Shown here: positions 11,669 through 20,822 of the stretch, in pieces
How the letters are laid out: each line of letters begins with the position of its first letter
Position numbering within the stretch: the stretch's first letter is position 1
NCBI RefSeq assembly: GCF_014190935.1
Contig: NZ_JACHVV010000005.1
Location: 310,001-374,000, forward strand
Direction of reading: 5' to 3'
Length of the DNA: 64,000 nt
Origin: Chryseomonas sp014190935
GTDB taxonomy: Bacteria; Pseudomonadota; Gammaproteobacteria; Pseudomonadales; Pseudomonadaceae
Notes under the pieces: model-generated
What the model was told of the DNA's origin: nothing
What the model saw: only the letters and a program-made list of their open reading frames with translations
Database searches by the model: none
Position numbers and translations under genes: made by a program

Positions 11669-13263
11669 AGCTGTTCGCTGCCCTAAACCGCCTGTTGCGG
11701 ATCTTCTTCGTGGTCATCCGCTATCGGCTTGACGACATCGTCTACGCCCTGCCGCTGCCCTGGTACCTGCGTGCCACCCGCTATGTGCTGCCCTGGCGCT
11801 GGTTGCCGCGGCCGAGCAAGACCCTGCCGCGCGGCGCCCGGCTTCGCCTGGCGCTGGAAGGCCTGGGGCCGGTGTTCGTCAAGTTCGGCCAGATCCTTTC
11901 CACCCGGCGCGACCTCATGCCCGAGGATATCGCCGACGAACTGATGTTCCTGCAGGACAAGGTCCCGCCCTTTCCGCCGGAAAAGGCCGTGGCGCTCATC
12001 GAGTCCCAGCTCGGCGTGCCCATCAAGCAGGCCTTCGCCCGCTTCGATCACCAGCCGCTGGCCTCGGCCTCGGTCGCCCAGGTCCATGCCGCCCAGCTGC
12101 GGACCGGCGAAGAGGTGGTGGTCAAGGTGGTGCGCCCCGGGCTGAAGAACATCATCAGCCAGGACATCGCCTGGCTGTTCCTGCTGGCGCGCCTGGCCGA
12201 ACGGCTGTCCGCCGAAGCCCGCCGCCTGCATCCGATGGACGTGGTCAGCGACTACGAGAAGACCATCTACGACGAGCTGGACCTGTTGCGCGAAGCGGCC
12301 AACTCCAGCCAGCTCAGACGCAATTTCGACGGCTCCGAACGCCTCTACGTGCCCCAGGTGTACTGGGACTGGTGCCGCGAGCGGGTGCTGGTCATGGAGC
12401 GCATCTACGGCATCCCGGTGACTGACCTGGCCGCGCTGCGCGACCAGGGCACCGACTTCAAGCTGCTGGCCGAACGCGGCGTGGAGATCTTCTTCACCCA
12501 GGTCTTCCGCGACAGCTTCTTCCACGCCGACATGCACCCCGGCAACATCTTCGTCAGCACCGCCAAGCCCTGGGATCCGCTCTACATCGCGGTGGACTGC
12601 GGCATCATCGGCAGCCTGACCCCCGAGGACCAGGACTATCTGGCGCGCAATCTCTGGGCCTTCTTCCAGCGCGATTACCGCAAGGTCGCCCAGCTGCACA
12701 TCGACTCAGGCTGGGTACCGGCCAACACCCAGGTCAACGAACTGGAAGCAGCCATCCGCACCGTCTGCGAACCCATCTTCGAGAAGCCGCTCAAGGACAT
12801 TTCCTTCGGCCAGCTGCTGCTGCGGCTGTTCCAGGTGGCGCGCCGCTTCAACATGGAGATCCAGCCGCAGCTGGTGCTCCTGCAGAAGACCCTGCTCAAC
12901 ATCGAGGGCCTGGGCCGCCAGCTCTACCCGGACCTGGACCTCTGGTCCACCGCCAAGCCCTACCTGGAAAAGTGGATGCGCAAGCGGCTGAGTCCGCCGC
13001 AGGTCGCCCGCAACATCCAGCAGCAACTGGAACAGATCCCCCATCTGGCGCAGATGGCCCGCGATACCCTGGAACGCATCACCCAGCCGCATCGCAAGGA
13101 TCCGCCCAATCCCTGGGGCAGACGCAACGACGACTGGATCGTACGGGTGGTCGGCGCGGTCCTGCTGGTGGGTGCGGCGCAACTGGGTCTCGAACCCCAG
13201 CCCCACGCCTGGCCGGCCTGGGCCATGCTGGTCGGCGGCCTGGTTCTGGTGATCAGGCGCTGA
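11665..13263 (+). CDS. ubiB: UbiB, atypical kinase/ATPase for ubiquinone biosynthesis
   Basis: ABC1/ADCK/UbiB family protein, 532 residues. Typical motifs include the KxGQ-type FVKFGQILSTR, the Ala-rich nucleotide loop SASVAQVHAA, FFHADMHPGNIF in the catalytic loop and AVDCGIIG in place of DFG. Two hydrophobic segments at the C-terminus (about residues 490-530, IVRVVGAVLLVGAAQL and WAMLVGGLVLV) anchor it in the membrane. It supports extraction or hydroxylation of membrane-embedded ubiquinone precursors. Last gene of the ubiEJB operon. Confidence 0.96.
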   Translation: MKLFAALNRLLRIFFVVIRYRLDDIVYALPLPWYLRATRYVLPWRWLPRPSKTLPRGARLRLALEGLGPVFVKFGQILSTRRDLMPEDIADELMFLQDKVPPFPPEKAVALIESQLGVPIKQAFARFDHQPLASASVAQVHAAQLRTGEEVVVKVVRPGLKNIISQDIAWLFLLARLAERLSAEARRLHPMDVVSDYEKTIYDELDLLREAANSSQLRRNFDGSERLYVPQVYWDWCRERVLVMERIYGIPVTDLAALRDQGTDFKLLAERGVEIFFTQVFRDSFFHADMHPGNIFVSTAKPWDPLYIAVDCGIIGSLTPEDQDYLARNLWAFFQRDYRKVAQLHIDSGWVPANTQVNELEAAIRTVCEPIFEKPLKDISFGQLLLRLFQVARRFNMEIQPQLVLLQKTLLNIEGLGRQLYPDLDLWSTAKPYLEKWMRKRLSPPQVARNIQQQLEQIPHLAQMARDTLERITQPHRKDPPNPWGRRNDDWIVRVVGAVLLVGAAQLGLEPQPHAWPAWAMLVGGLVLVIRR

Positions 13264-13367
13264 ACTCCTTAAGCTGTAACCGTCCTGTCTTTTTTATCGG
13301 GCGAAATACACGCCCTCAGCCACTGGTGCCCTGCCGCTGTATTCGAGCTGCGTCTTGTGCGAGGCTA

Positions 13368-13509
13368 GGGCCTGTTTGAAAAGTCGCCGAGCGAAGGTCA
13401 GGCAAGGCAAAAATCCGTGAGGAAGCGGAATTTACGTGCGGTAAATGAGCATTCCGAACGGATTTTTAACGCCGCCTGACCGAGCGCAGGCATTTTTCGG
13501 ACAGAGCCC
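13368..13509. repeat. 142-bp palindromic element, MITE-like
   Basis: The block begins GGGCCTGTTTGAAAA and ends with the near inverted copy (reverse complement GGGCTCTGTCCGAAAA). Inside are nested inverted arms: GGTCAGGC (13396-13403) with GCCTGACC (13474-13481), AAAAATCCGT (13409-13418) with ACGGATTTTT (13458-13467), and a centre TTTAC/GTAAA (13431-13445). The whole can fold into one long hairpin. No reading frame, no clear target duplication. It fills most of the ubiB-hisI gap. Copy number is needed to decide whether it is a MITE. Confidence 0.7.
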
Positions 13510-13540
13510 AGTACCCTAATTCGTAGTATTGAACAGACTC

Positions 13541-13942
13541 ATGAGCGACTGGTTAGACGAGATCCACTGGAACAGCGATGGCCTGGTACCGGCCATCGCC
13601 CAGGACCCCACCTCGGGGCGCATCCTGATGATGGCCTGGATGAACCGCGAATCCCTGGCCCTGACCGCCGCCGAAGGCCGAGCGGTCTACTGGTCGCGCT
13701 CGCGCAACCGGCTGTGGCGCAAGGGCGAGGAATCCGGTCACGTGCAGCGGGTCATCGAACTGCGCCTGGATTGCGACGCCGACGTGGTGGTGCTGCAGGT
13801 GGAGCAACTCGGCGGTATCGCCTGCCACACCGGTCGGGAGAGCTGCTTCTATCGCGTGCTGCGCGAGGGCGAGTGGGCGACCGTCGATCCGGTGGTCAAG
13901 GATCCCAGCGCCATCTATGCCGGAGGGCACGGCCATGACTGA
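13541..13942 (+). CDS. hisI: Phosphoribosyl-AMP cyclohydrolase
   Basis: Third step of histidine synthesis, opening the adenine ring of PR-AMP; 133 residues, monofunctional as in pseudomonads. Seen: WNSDGLVPAIAQDPTSGRILMMAWMNRESL, the YWSRSRNRLWRKGEESGH segment and metal-site region (LDCDADVVVLQVEQ, ACHTGRESCFYR). ATG at 13541 is preferred to the TTG four codons upstream. Its end overlaps hisE by 8 bases. Confidence 0.97.
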   Translation: MSDWLDEIHWNSDGLVPAIAQDPTSGRILMMAWMNRESLALTAAEGRAVYWSRSRNRLWRKGEESGHVQRVIELRLDCDADVVVLQVEQLGGIACHTGRESCFYRVLREGEWATVDPVVKDPSAIYAGGHGHD

Positions 13943-14267
13943 CACCCTCGCGCGTCTGGCGCAGGTGCTGGAAGAACGCAAGCAGGCCGCGCCGGACTCC
14001 TCCTACGTGGCCAGCCTCTATCACAAGGGTCTGAACAAGATCCTGGAAAAGGTCGGCGAAGAAAGCGTCGAGACCATTCTCGCCGCCAAGGACGCCGCCA
14101 TCAGCCAGCAGTACGACGACGTCATCTACGAGACCGCCGACCTCTGGTTCCACAGCCTGATCATGCTCTCGGCCCTCGGCCAGCATCCCCAGGCCGTGCT
14201 GGACGAACTGGATCGTCGCTTCGGCCTCTCCGGGCACGCCGAAAAGGCCGCCCGTACTCAATCCTGA
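13935..14267 (+). CDS. hisE: Phosphoribosyl-ATP pyrophosphatase
   Basis: Second step of histidine synthesis; an all-alpha NTP-PPase (MazG-like) of 110 residues. The acidic metal-binding helices are visible (KVGEESVETILAAKD and YDDVIYETADLWFH). It is coupled to hisI by overlap and followed after 27 bases by tatA. The two his genes thus probably share a transcript with the Tat operon, a linkage seen in other Pseudomonas. Confidence 0.96.
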   Translation: MTDTLARLAQVLEERKQAAPDSSYVASLYHKGLNKILEKVGEESVETILAAKDAAISQQYDDVIYETADLWFHSLIMLSALGQHPQAVLDELDRRFGLSGHAEKAARTQS

Positions 14268-14294
14268 CCCCAAGCTTCGCAACGAGGAAAGACC

Positions 14295-14561
14295 ATGGGT
14301 ATCTTCGACTGGAAACACTGGATCGTCATCCTGCTCGTCGTGGTGATCGTCTTTGGCACCAAGCGCCTCAAGCACCTCGGCTCCGACGTGGGCGAGGCCA
14401 TCAAGGGCTTCCGCAAGGCCATGCACACCGACGAGGACGACAAGGCCGAACAGCCGACGCCGACCACCAGCACGGCCAACCCGAACGCTCCCCTGAATCG
14501 CCCCCAGACCTTCGACGCCGAGCACCGCAAGGTCGAAGAGCCGGTGGTGCGCAAGGACTAA
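14295..14561 (+). CDS. tatA: Twin-arginine translocase subunit TatA
   Basis: Pore-forming component of the Tat pathway, which exports folded proteins; 88 residues. One N-terminal membrane helix (HWIVILLVVVIVFGTKRL), hinge FGTKRLKHLG, an amphipathic helix (DVGEAIKGFRKAM) and an acidic, disordered tail. The GAGGAAAG ribosome site is strong. Ten bases separate it from tatB. Confidence 0.97.
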   Translation: MGIFDWKHWIVILLVVVIVFGTKRLKHLGSDVGEAIKGFRKAMHTDEDDKAEQPTPTTSTANPNAPLNRPQTFDAEHRKVEEPVVRKD

Positions 14562-14570
14562 GGCCCCGCC

Positions 14571-14927
14571 ATGTTCGGAATCAGCTTTCCCGAAATGATG
14601 CTGGTGGGGTTCGTCGCCCTGCTGGTGCTGGGTCCGGAACGCCTGCCGGGTGCCGCGCGCACCGCGGGTCTGTGGATCGGTCGCTTGAGGCGCAGCTTCA
14701 ACAGCATCCGCCAGGAAGTGGAGCGCGAGATCGGCGCTGACGAAATTCGCCAGCAATTGCGCAACGAGCATATCCTGTCCATGGAACAGCGCGACAACCG
14801 GCCCAAGCCTGCCGCTTCCCCGCCGGAAGTCCAGACACCGCCCGCCGCCGCTGCTCCGCCCATGCCCCAGGACGTGGTTGCCGAACGCCCGCAGGATCCG
14901 CCCCAGACGCCGCCAAGAGCACCATGA
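14571..14927 (+). CDS. tatB: Twin-arginine translocase subunit TatB
   Basis: Substrate-receptor partner of TatC; 118 residues. Starts MFGISFPEMMLVGFVALLVLGPERLP, with the conserved Glu in the membrane helix and the GPERLP hinge, followed by a longer amphipathic helix (LWIGRLRRSFNSIRQEVEREIG) and a Pro/Ala-rich tail. The last codons overlap the tatC start (ATGA). Confidence 0.96.
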   Translation: MFGISFPEMMLVGFVALLVLGPERLPGAARTAGLWIGRLRRSFNSIRQEVEREIGADEIRQQLRNEHILSMEQRDNRPKPAASPPEVQTPPAAAAPPMPQDVVAERPQDPPQTPPRAP

Positions 14928-15721
14928 GCGACAAGCCTTCCGAACACGATGACCAGGAAATGCCCCTGGTCTCGCACCTGACCGAATTGCGCACCCGCAT
15001 CCTCAGATGCGTGCTGGCGACCTTTCTTATCTTCCTCGGGCTGTTCTACTTCGCCCAGAAGATCTATGCCTTCGCCTCCGAGCCGATCCGCCGCGTCCTT
15101 CCCGAAGGCGCGACCATGATCTCCACGGACGTCACCTCGCCCTTCCTCGCGCCCTTCAAGCTGACCCTGGTGGTGTCGCTGTTCATCGCCATGCCGGTGA
15201 TCCTGCACCAGGTCTGGGGCTTCATCGCGCCCGGGCTCTATCGCCACGAGAAGAAGGTCGCCATCCCGCTGCTGATTTCCAGCATCTTGCTGTTCTACAC
15301 CGGCATGGCCTTCGCCTACTTCCTGGTGTTTCCGATCATCTTCCACTTCTTCAGCAGCATCACGCCGGAAGGCGCCGTGATGATGCCGGACCTGAACGCC
15401 TACCTGGATTTCATCCTGACGCTGTTCTTCGCCTTTGGCGTGGCCTTCGAGATTCCGGTGGCCACCGTGCTGCTGATCTGGATCGGCGTGGTCGACGTCG
15501 CCTACCTGAAGAAGATCCGCCCCTACGTCATCATCGGCTGCTTCGTGGTCGGCATGATCCTGACCCCGCCGGATGTCTTCTCCCAGACCATGCTGGCCGT
15601 GCCCATGTGGCTGCTGTTCGAGATCGGCCTGCTGTTCGGTCGCTTCGTGCAGAAGCGCGAGCGCCCGCTCAGCGACGAAGACGCCAGTCCCAGCGCCCAG
15701 CCGCCCGCCGAACGCCCGTGA
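14924..15721 (+). CDS. tatC: Twin-arginine translocase subunit TatC
   Basis: Six-helix inner-membrane core of the Tat translocase that binds the twin-arginine signal peptide; 265 residues. Seen: MPLVSHLTELRTRILRC at the N-terminus, FIAPGLYRHEKKVAIPLL in the conserved cytoplasmic loop, and the later helices (FFAFGVAFEIPVATVLLI; YVIIGCFVVGMILTPPDVFSQ). Its stop overlaps the GTG of rsmE. Confidence 0.97.
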   Translation: MSDKPSEHDDQEMPLVSHLTELRTRILRCVLATFLIFLGLFYFAQKIYAFASEPIRRVLPEGATMISTDVTSPFLAPFKLTLVVSLFIAMPVILHQVWGFIAPGLYRHEKKVAIPLLISSILLFYTGMAFAYFLVFPIIFHFFSSITPEGAVMMPDLNAYLDFILTLFFAFGVAFEIPVATVLLIWIGVVDVAYLKKIRPYVIIGCFVVGMILTPPDVFSQTMLAVPMWLLFEIGLLFGRFVQKRERPLSDEDASPSAQPPAERP

Positions 15722-16428
15722 ATCTGATCCTGCTCGAGGCGGCCGACTTCACGGCCGCTGACCGGGTCGTGCTGCGCGATCCGCGCCGTCTCGCCCATTT
15801 GCGCGAGGTGCACCAGGCGGCCGCCGGCGACCGGATGCGCGTCGGCCTGCTGAATGGCCTGATGGGTACCGGCCAGATCGAGACCCTCGATGCCGGCCAG
15901 GCCTGCCTGAACGTCACCCTCGACCAGCCACCGCCGGCCAAGCTGCCGCTCACCCTGCTGCTGGCCCTGCCCCGCCCCAAGATGCTGCGCCGGGTGCTGC
16001 AGACCGTCTCCGCCATGGGCGTCGCGCGGCTGGTGCTGCTGAACAGCTACCGGGTGGAAAAGAGCTTCTGGCAGACCCCGTTCCTGGCGCCCGAGGCCAT
16101 CGAGGAGCAACTGCGCCTGGGGCTGGAGCAGGCTCGGGACACGGTGTTGCCGGAGGTGCTGATCGAAAAGAGATTCAAGCCTTTCGTCGAGGATCGCCTG
16201 CCCGCCCTCGCCGCGGGCACCCGTGGCCTGGTCGGCCATCCAGGTAGCTATCCGGCCTGCCCTCGCGCCCTCAGCGAGCCCGTGACGCTGGCGATCGGTC
16301 CCGAGGGTGGCTGGATACCCTACGAGGTCGAGAAGCTGCAGGAAGCGGGCCTGGCGCCCGTACAGCTCGGTGAGCGCATCCTGCGCGTCGAGAACGCCGT
16401 ACCCGCCCTACTCGCCCGCTTGTTCTAG
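15718..16428 (+). CDS. rsmE: 16S rRNA (uracil1498-N3)-methyltransferase
   Basis: SPOUT-family methyltransferase modifying U1498 near the decoding centre; 236 residues. An N-terminal PUA-like domain (LREVHQAAAGDRMRVG) is followed by the knotted SAM-binding domain ending LAIGPEGGWIPYEVEKL and LGERILRVENAVPALLARL. The start is GTG within the tatC stop (GTGA). The operon ends with a strong terminator. Confidence 0.95.
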   Translation: MNLILLEAADFTAADRVVLRDPRRLAHLREVHQAAAGDRMRVGLLNGLMGTGQIETLDAGQACLNVTLDQPPPAKLPLTLLLALPRPKMLRRVLQTVSAMGVARLVLLNSYRVEKSFWQTPFLAPEAIEEQLRLGLEQARDTVLPEVLIEKRFKPFVEDRLPALAAGTRGLVGHPGSYPACPRALSEPVTLAIGPEGGWIPYEVEKLQEAGLAPVQLGERILRVENAVPALLARLF

Positions 16429-16444
16429 CCGGTTCACGGACAAG

Positions 16445-16480
16445 AAAAAGCCCCGGTGTCTCGCGATACCGGGGCTTTTT
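16445..16480. terminator. Bidirectional terminator between rsmE and opgH
   Basis: Perfect stem AAAAAGCCCCGGT / ACCGGGGCTTTTT with a 10-base loop, T-run on both strands. It serves the rightward rsmE transcript and the leftward opgGH transcript, which converge here. Confidence 0.93.
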
Positions 16481-16498
16481 CCTGGGCGGAGCGCCGCC

Positions 16499-19096
16499 TC
16501 AGGAGGCGGGCCGCGGACTCATGCTGGCCGGACTGGCCGCGGCATCCGCCGCCGAATCGCTGTGGGAGCGCGGTCGCAGGGTGGCGTAGGCCTCCCGCCA
16601 GTTGCGGTGCTCTTCGGCCTTCCAGACCTGCAGGTGCAGTTGCGCCATGCCGTCCGGATCACTGAGCAGACGCCACTGGTCGTCGCCCTTGGTCTTCTCG
16701 GGACCGGCGGCCAGTACCCGCGCCACCCGCTCTTCGCGCAGCCGGCGTGCCGGCTCCACCACCTTGCCATGGCGACCGCGGGCCATGCCGATGGCCAGGG
16801 CATTGAGCACCGGATCGACCGTGGCGCGCAGGAAGCCCTTGGTCAGGGCGTTGCGGTTGTTCAGGTGCAGGTATTCGTCGGTCGCCACCAGCTCGCGCGG
16901 CGGTGCGTACTCTTCCGGAATCAGGAACAGATGATGGCGGCGACTGCCCAGACCCAGGTTGGTCCGACTGGAAATCACCGACACCGGCGCCGACAGGATC
17001 AGCGACACCACGATGGGCGACAGCCACCAGAGGAAGCGCGGGTCCAGCCAGGCCACGCCGGCGGTCCAGATCAGGCCGAGCAGCATCTGCGAACCATGGC
17101 GACGGAAGGCTTCGCTCCAGGGCGTGTCGTTGTCGTCACGCTGGGGCGAATTCCATTGCACCGACCAGCCGAGGAAGGCGGCCGTCACGAACACCGTGTG
17201 GAAGAGCATCCGCACCGGTGCCAGCAGCACCGAGAAGAGCATCTCCAGCATCATGGAGAGGAACAGCCGCAGCCCACCGCCGAATTCCTTCGCGCCCTTG
17301 GCGATTATCAGCACCACGCTGAGCAGCTTGGGCAGGAACAGCAGGATCAGGGTGGTGGAGAACAGCGCGATGGCCTGCTCCGGATGCCACTGGGGCCAGA
17401 CCGGGAACAGCTGGCGGGGCTGGAAGAAGTACTGGGGTTCCAGCAGCTTGTGGATCGCCAGCAGCGCCGTGGACAGCACCAGGAAGAGGAACCACAGCGG
17501 CGCCGACAGGTAGGACATCACCCCGGTGAGGAACACCGCGCGGTGCACCGGGTGCATGCCCTTGACCAGGAACAGCCGGAAGTTCATCAGGTTGCCATGA
17601 CACCAGCGGCGGTCGCGCTTGAGCTCGTCCAGCAGGTTGGGCGGCAATTCTTCGTAGCTGCCCGGCAGGTCGTAGGCGATCCAGACACCCCAGCCGGAGC
17701 GACGCATCAGTGCGGCTTCGACGAAGTCGTGGGAGAGGATGGCGCCGGCGAACGAACCCGTACCCGGCAGCGGAGCCAGGGCGCAGTGGTCGATGAACGG
17801 CTTGACCCGGATGATGGCGTTGTGGCCCCAGTAGTGGGATTCACCCAGCTGCCAGAAGTGCAGGCCAGCGGTGAACAGCGGTCCGTACACCCGGGTGGCG
17901 AACTGCTGCAGACGCGCATACAGGGTATCCATGCCGGACGCCTTGGGCGCGGTCTGGATGATGCCGGCACGAGGATTGGCCTCCATCAGCCGAACCAGGC
18001 TGGCCAGGCATTCGCCGCTCATCACGCTGTCGGCGTCGAGCACCACCATGTACTTGTACTGGCTGCCCCAGCGACGGCAGAAGTCGTCGATGTTGCCGCT
18101 CTTGCGCTTCACCCGGCGGCGGCGACGGCGATAGAAGATGTGGCCGAAGCCACCGACCTCGCGGCACAGTTCCAGCCAGGCCTTCTCTTCAGCCACGCAT
18201 TTGTCGGGGTCGTTGCTGTCGCTGAGGATGAAGAAGTCGAAGTGGTCCAGCTCGCCACTGGCACGGACCGACTCGTAGGTGGCTCGCAGACCGGCGAACA
18301 CCCGCGGCACGTCTTCGTTGGCGATGGGCATCACCAGGGCGGTGCGCGACTGGGGATCGATCGGCTCGGTCCCGGTGGAGCTGGCCGAGATGCTGTACTT
18401 GTCGCGCCCGCTGAGCAGTTGCCAGAAGCCCATCAGGGCGGTCCAGAAACCGGCGGATACCCAGCAGAACAGCAGGGCGAAGAGCAGCAGGATGCTGGTC
18501 TGCACCACATAGGGCAGGACCTGGCGGATGGATTCGCCCCAGCCCTGGCGGTAGACCTCGCTGAGATCGACCAGCGCCCAGCCCTGATAGGGCAGCACGG
18601 CCTTCATGTACCAGGTGGCGATGCCGGTCTGCACCAGCATCAGGATCAGCAGGATGAAGCGCCGGAAGGAACCTACCTTGCGCCAGTGCGCATGGGCATC
18701 GGCTTCGGGATCGGGCTGCCAGCGGCTGTGGTCCTTGCGGCCGAGCAGACGCTTCCAGCTCCGCGCCACGGGATTGGTACGCCAGGGATCGGGCACCATC
18801 ATGGAGCGGGTCATGGGCGGGGTGGCCTTGATGAAGACACGCCCCTGGGCATCGCTGCCCAGCAGCTCGCCGTCGTCCAGCGTCTCGTCCCAACCGGCGG
18901 CCAGGCGCGCCTCGGTGGAAGCGATCACCGCGTCGGCGCCCTGGGCGCCCTCGCCGCGGGCACCGGCCAGTTGCCGGTGCAGCGACTCGACGTCGGCCGT
19001 CTGGTCCAGCGCCTGCCGCTGCCCGGCGGGCAAAGGCAGGTGTTCGAGGTAGTCACCGGTGGCGGCGACCGAGGTATCGCGGGTGGTGTTATTCAT
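16499..19096 (-). CDS. opgH: Osmoregulated periplasmic glucan glucosyltransferase
   Basis: Inner-membrane family 2 glycosyltransferase that polymerises UDP-glucose into the beta-1,2 glucan backbone and moves it to the periplasm; 865 residues. Seen: membrane helices near residues 140-215, the cytoplasmic GT domain with the DxD-type VVLDADSVM, and the acceptor region (GTGSFAGAILSHDFVEAALMRRSGW) with the QRRW-like RDRRWCHGN. Several more helices follow (about 515-700). The ATG overlaps the opgG stop by 8 bases, supporting the opgGH operon. An upstream in-frame ATG would extend the protein into opgG and was not used. Confidence 0.95.
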   Translation of the reverse strand: MNNTTRDTSVAATGDYLEHLPLPAGQRQALDQTADVESLHRQLAGARGEGAQGADAVIASTEARLAAGWDETLDDGELLGSDAQGRVFIKATPPMTRSMMVPDPWRTNPVARSWKRLLGRKDHSRWQPDPEADAHAHWRKVGSFRRFILLILMLVQTGIATWYMKAVLPYQGWALVDLSEVYRQGWGESIRQVLPYVVQTSILLLFALLFCWVSAGFWTALMGFWQLLSGRDKYSISASSTGTEPIDPQSRTALVMPIANEDVPRVFAGLRATYESVRASGELDHFDFFILSDSNDPDKCVAEEKAWLELCREVGGFGHIFYRRRRRRVKRKSGNIDDFCRRWGSQYKYMVVLDADSVMSGECLASLVRLMEANPRAGIIQTAPKASGMDTLYARLQQFATRVYGPLFTAGLHFWQLGESHYWGHNAIIRVKPFIDHCALAPLPGTGSFAGAILSHDFVEAALMRRSGWGVWIAYDLPGSYEELPPNLLDELKRDRRWCHGNLMNFRLFLVKGMHPVHRAVFLTGVMSYLSAPLWFLFLVLSTALLAIHKLLEPQYFFQPRQLFPVWPQWHPEQAIALFSTTLILLFLPKLLSVVLIIAKGAKEFGGGLRLFLSMMLEMLFSVLLAPVRMLFHTVFVTAAFLGWSVQWNSPQRDDNDTPWSEAFRRHGSQMLLGLIWTAGVAWLDPRFLWWLSPIVVSLILSAPVSVISSRTNLGLGSRRHHLFLIPEEYAPPRELVATDEYLHLNNRNALTKGFLRATVDPVLNALAIGMARGRHGKVVEPARRLREERVARVLAAGPEKTKGDDQWRLLSDPDGMAQLHLQVWKAEEHRNWREAYATLRPRSHSDSAADAAASPASMSPRPAS

Positions 19097-20654
19097 TGGC
19101 AGGTAGCTGGTAAGTCCAGGTTTCGCTGAGCGGTTTGTCACCCTGGGCGAGGTTGGCGCGCATTTCCACCGGCTTGGTCTGATCCTTGACCTTGAGTCTC
19201 AAGGTCAGGCGATAGCCCTTGGTAACCGGGTTGTAGCGCACAGAGTTCTCGACCAGTTCACCGTTGGCGTCCAGGCTGACCTGGGAGCCGACCTGCGAAT
19301 CCTCGGGCAGATCGTCGAGATTCGGCCCTTCGAAATCGATGATGTAGGCCAGGCTGCCATCGGTCTGACGGACCAAGTTGGACTGGCGCACGTCACCGGT
19401 GGACAGGCGGGTCTGAGAGACCCAGGCCAGGTCCTTGGTGTGCAGGTTGGGTTCGTCGGTGGTGAAGTGCAGGCGATAGCTGACATCGATCGGCTGGCCC
19501 TTCTCCGGCAGGGTGTCCGGCGTCCAGAAGGCCACGATGTTGTCGTTGGTCTCGTCCGGCGTGGGGATTTCCACCAGTTCGACATGACCCTTGCCCCAGT
19601 CGCCCTTGGGCTCGACCCAGCCACTGGGACGCTTGTCGTAGCGCTCGTCAAGGTCCTGGTACTTGTAGAACTCGTGGCCGCGCTGCAGCAGACCGAAGCC
19701 GCGCGGATTCTCGATGGTGTAGGTGCTGACCGAGAGGCGACGCGGGTTGTTCAGCGGACGCCACAGCCACTCGCCGTTGCCGGCGTGGATGGCCAGGCCG
19801 TTGGAATCGTGCAGGGCCGGCCGGTAGTTGACCTGGGTGCTCGGCTGGTTGGGGCCGAACAGGTACATGCTGGTCAGCGGCGCGATGCCGAGCTTGTTGA
19901 CGTTGTCGCGCAGGAACACCTTGGCTTCGACGTCGACGGTGCTGTCCTTGCCGGGGGTCAGCACGAAGCGATAGGCACCGGTGGCCCGGGGCGAGTCGAG
20001 CAGTGCGTAGATCACCAGGTTGCGGCGATCCGACTGGGGCTGTTCGACCCAGAATTCGGTGAAGCGCGGGAATTCCTCGCCGGACGGCAGCGCGGTGTCG
20101 ATGGCCAGACCGCGGGCGGACAGGCCATAGACCTGGTTCTTGCCGATCACGCGGAAATAGCTGGCGCCGAGCATGGTCATCAGCTCGTCATGCTTGTCCG
20201 CCTTGTTCAGCGGATAGAGCACCTTGAATCCGGCGAAGCCGAGATCCTTGAGCTGGGCCTGGTCGATCTGCAGGTTGCCGAAGTTGAACATCGAGGGATC
20301 GTATTTGATCTCTTCGACGTTGTTGGCGGTGACCTCGTTGATCTTCACCGGCACGCTGTAGTGCATGCCCTCGTGATAGAAATTCAGCCGGAAGGGGGTC
20401 TTGGCGTCCTTCCAGTAGGCCTTGTCCTGATTGAAGGTGATCTGCTGATAGTCGGCATACTTCATGCCGCTGAAGGATGCGGGCAGGTTGCTCTTGGGCG
20501 CGACGAATTTCTGGCCGGAGAGTTCTTTGGCCTTGGCGGCCACGTCGTCCAGGCTGAAGGCCAGGGCCTGGGCACTGAACAGACCTAGTGCGACGGAGAG
20601 CCCGATCAGGGCGAAGCCCTGCTTGCCCGGCTTAACTTTGGAATGAGATAACAC
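19089..20654 (-). CDS. opgG: Periplasmic glucan biosynthesis protein OpgG
   Basis: Periplasmic beta-sandwich protein needed for branching or shaping of the OpgH product; 521 residues. The start is GTG, fixed by an AGGAGG site five bases upstream. The signal peptide ends ALFSAQALA-type (GLFSAQALA, then FSLDDVAAKAKEL). Conserved segments include MKYADYQQITFNQDKAYW and FEFYKYQDLDERYDKRPS-like (HEFYKYQDLDERYDKRPSGW). It is the first gene of opgGH. No regulatory site was recognised in the 168-base upstream gap. Confidence 0.95.
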   Translation of the reverse strand: MLSHSKVKPGKQGFALIGLSVALGLFSAQALAFSLDDVAAKAKELSGQKFVAPKSNLPASFSGMKYADYQQITFNQDKAYWKDAKTPFRLNFYHEGMHYSVPVKINEVTANNVEEIKYDPSMFNFGNLQIDQAQLKDLGFAGFKVLYPLNKADKHDELMTMLGASYFRVIGKNQVYGLSARGLAIDTALPSGEEFPRFTEFWVEQPQSDRRNLVIYALLDSPRATGAYRFVLTPGKDSTVDVEAKVFLRDNVNKLGIAPLTSMYLFGPNQPSTQVNYRPALHDSNGLAIHAGNGEWLWRPLNNPRRLSVSTYTIENPRGFGLLQRGHEFYKYQDLDERYDKRPSGWVEPKGDWGKGHVELVEIPTPDETNDNIVAFWTPDTLPEKGQPIDVSYRLHFTTDEPNLHTKDLAWVSQTRLSTGDVRQSNLVRQTDGSLAYIIDFEGPNLDDLPEDSQVGSQVSLDANGELVENSVRYNPVTKGYRLTLRLKVKDQTKPVEMRANLAQGDKPLSETWTYQLPANE

Positions 20655-20798
20655 GCAGCCTCCTAAATCAGCGTACGAATACGTTTGGCGACGGGTAGTC
20701 GCGAAACGGATAGGCAGTGGTCCGACTCCCCCAAGGGTCAATGATTCCCCGGTTGGACGACCGTTCAAACTCGAACTGCGCAATCATAGACACTTGGC

Positions 20799-20820
20799 AG
20801 GGCGCTGTAAGGGGCGCCCT
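20799..20820 (-). other. Hairpin just after dtd
   Basis: AGGGCGC and GCGCCCT (7 bp, 8-base loop) lie within 3 bases of the dtd stop. No T-run follows on the minus strand, so a terminator call is weak. Apart from this the 168-base gap between dtd and opgG shows only the opgG ribosome site. Confidence 0.35.
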
Positions 20821-20822
20821 CA

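Noticed and set aside
16307..19129. A 940-codon open frame on the + strand opposite opgH
   Set aside because: It is a shadow of opgH. High G+C keeps the opposite frame open. The translation is low-complexity (His/Gln/Gly rich) with no domain, while opgH has full family motifs.
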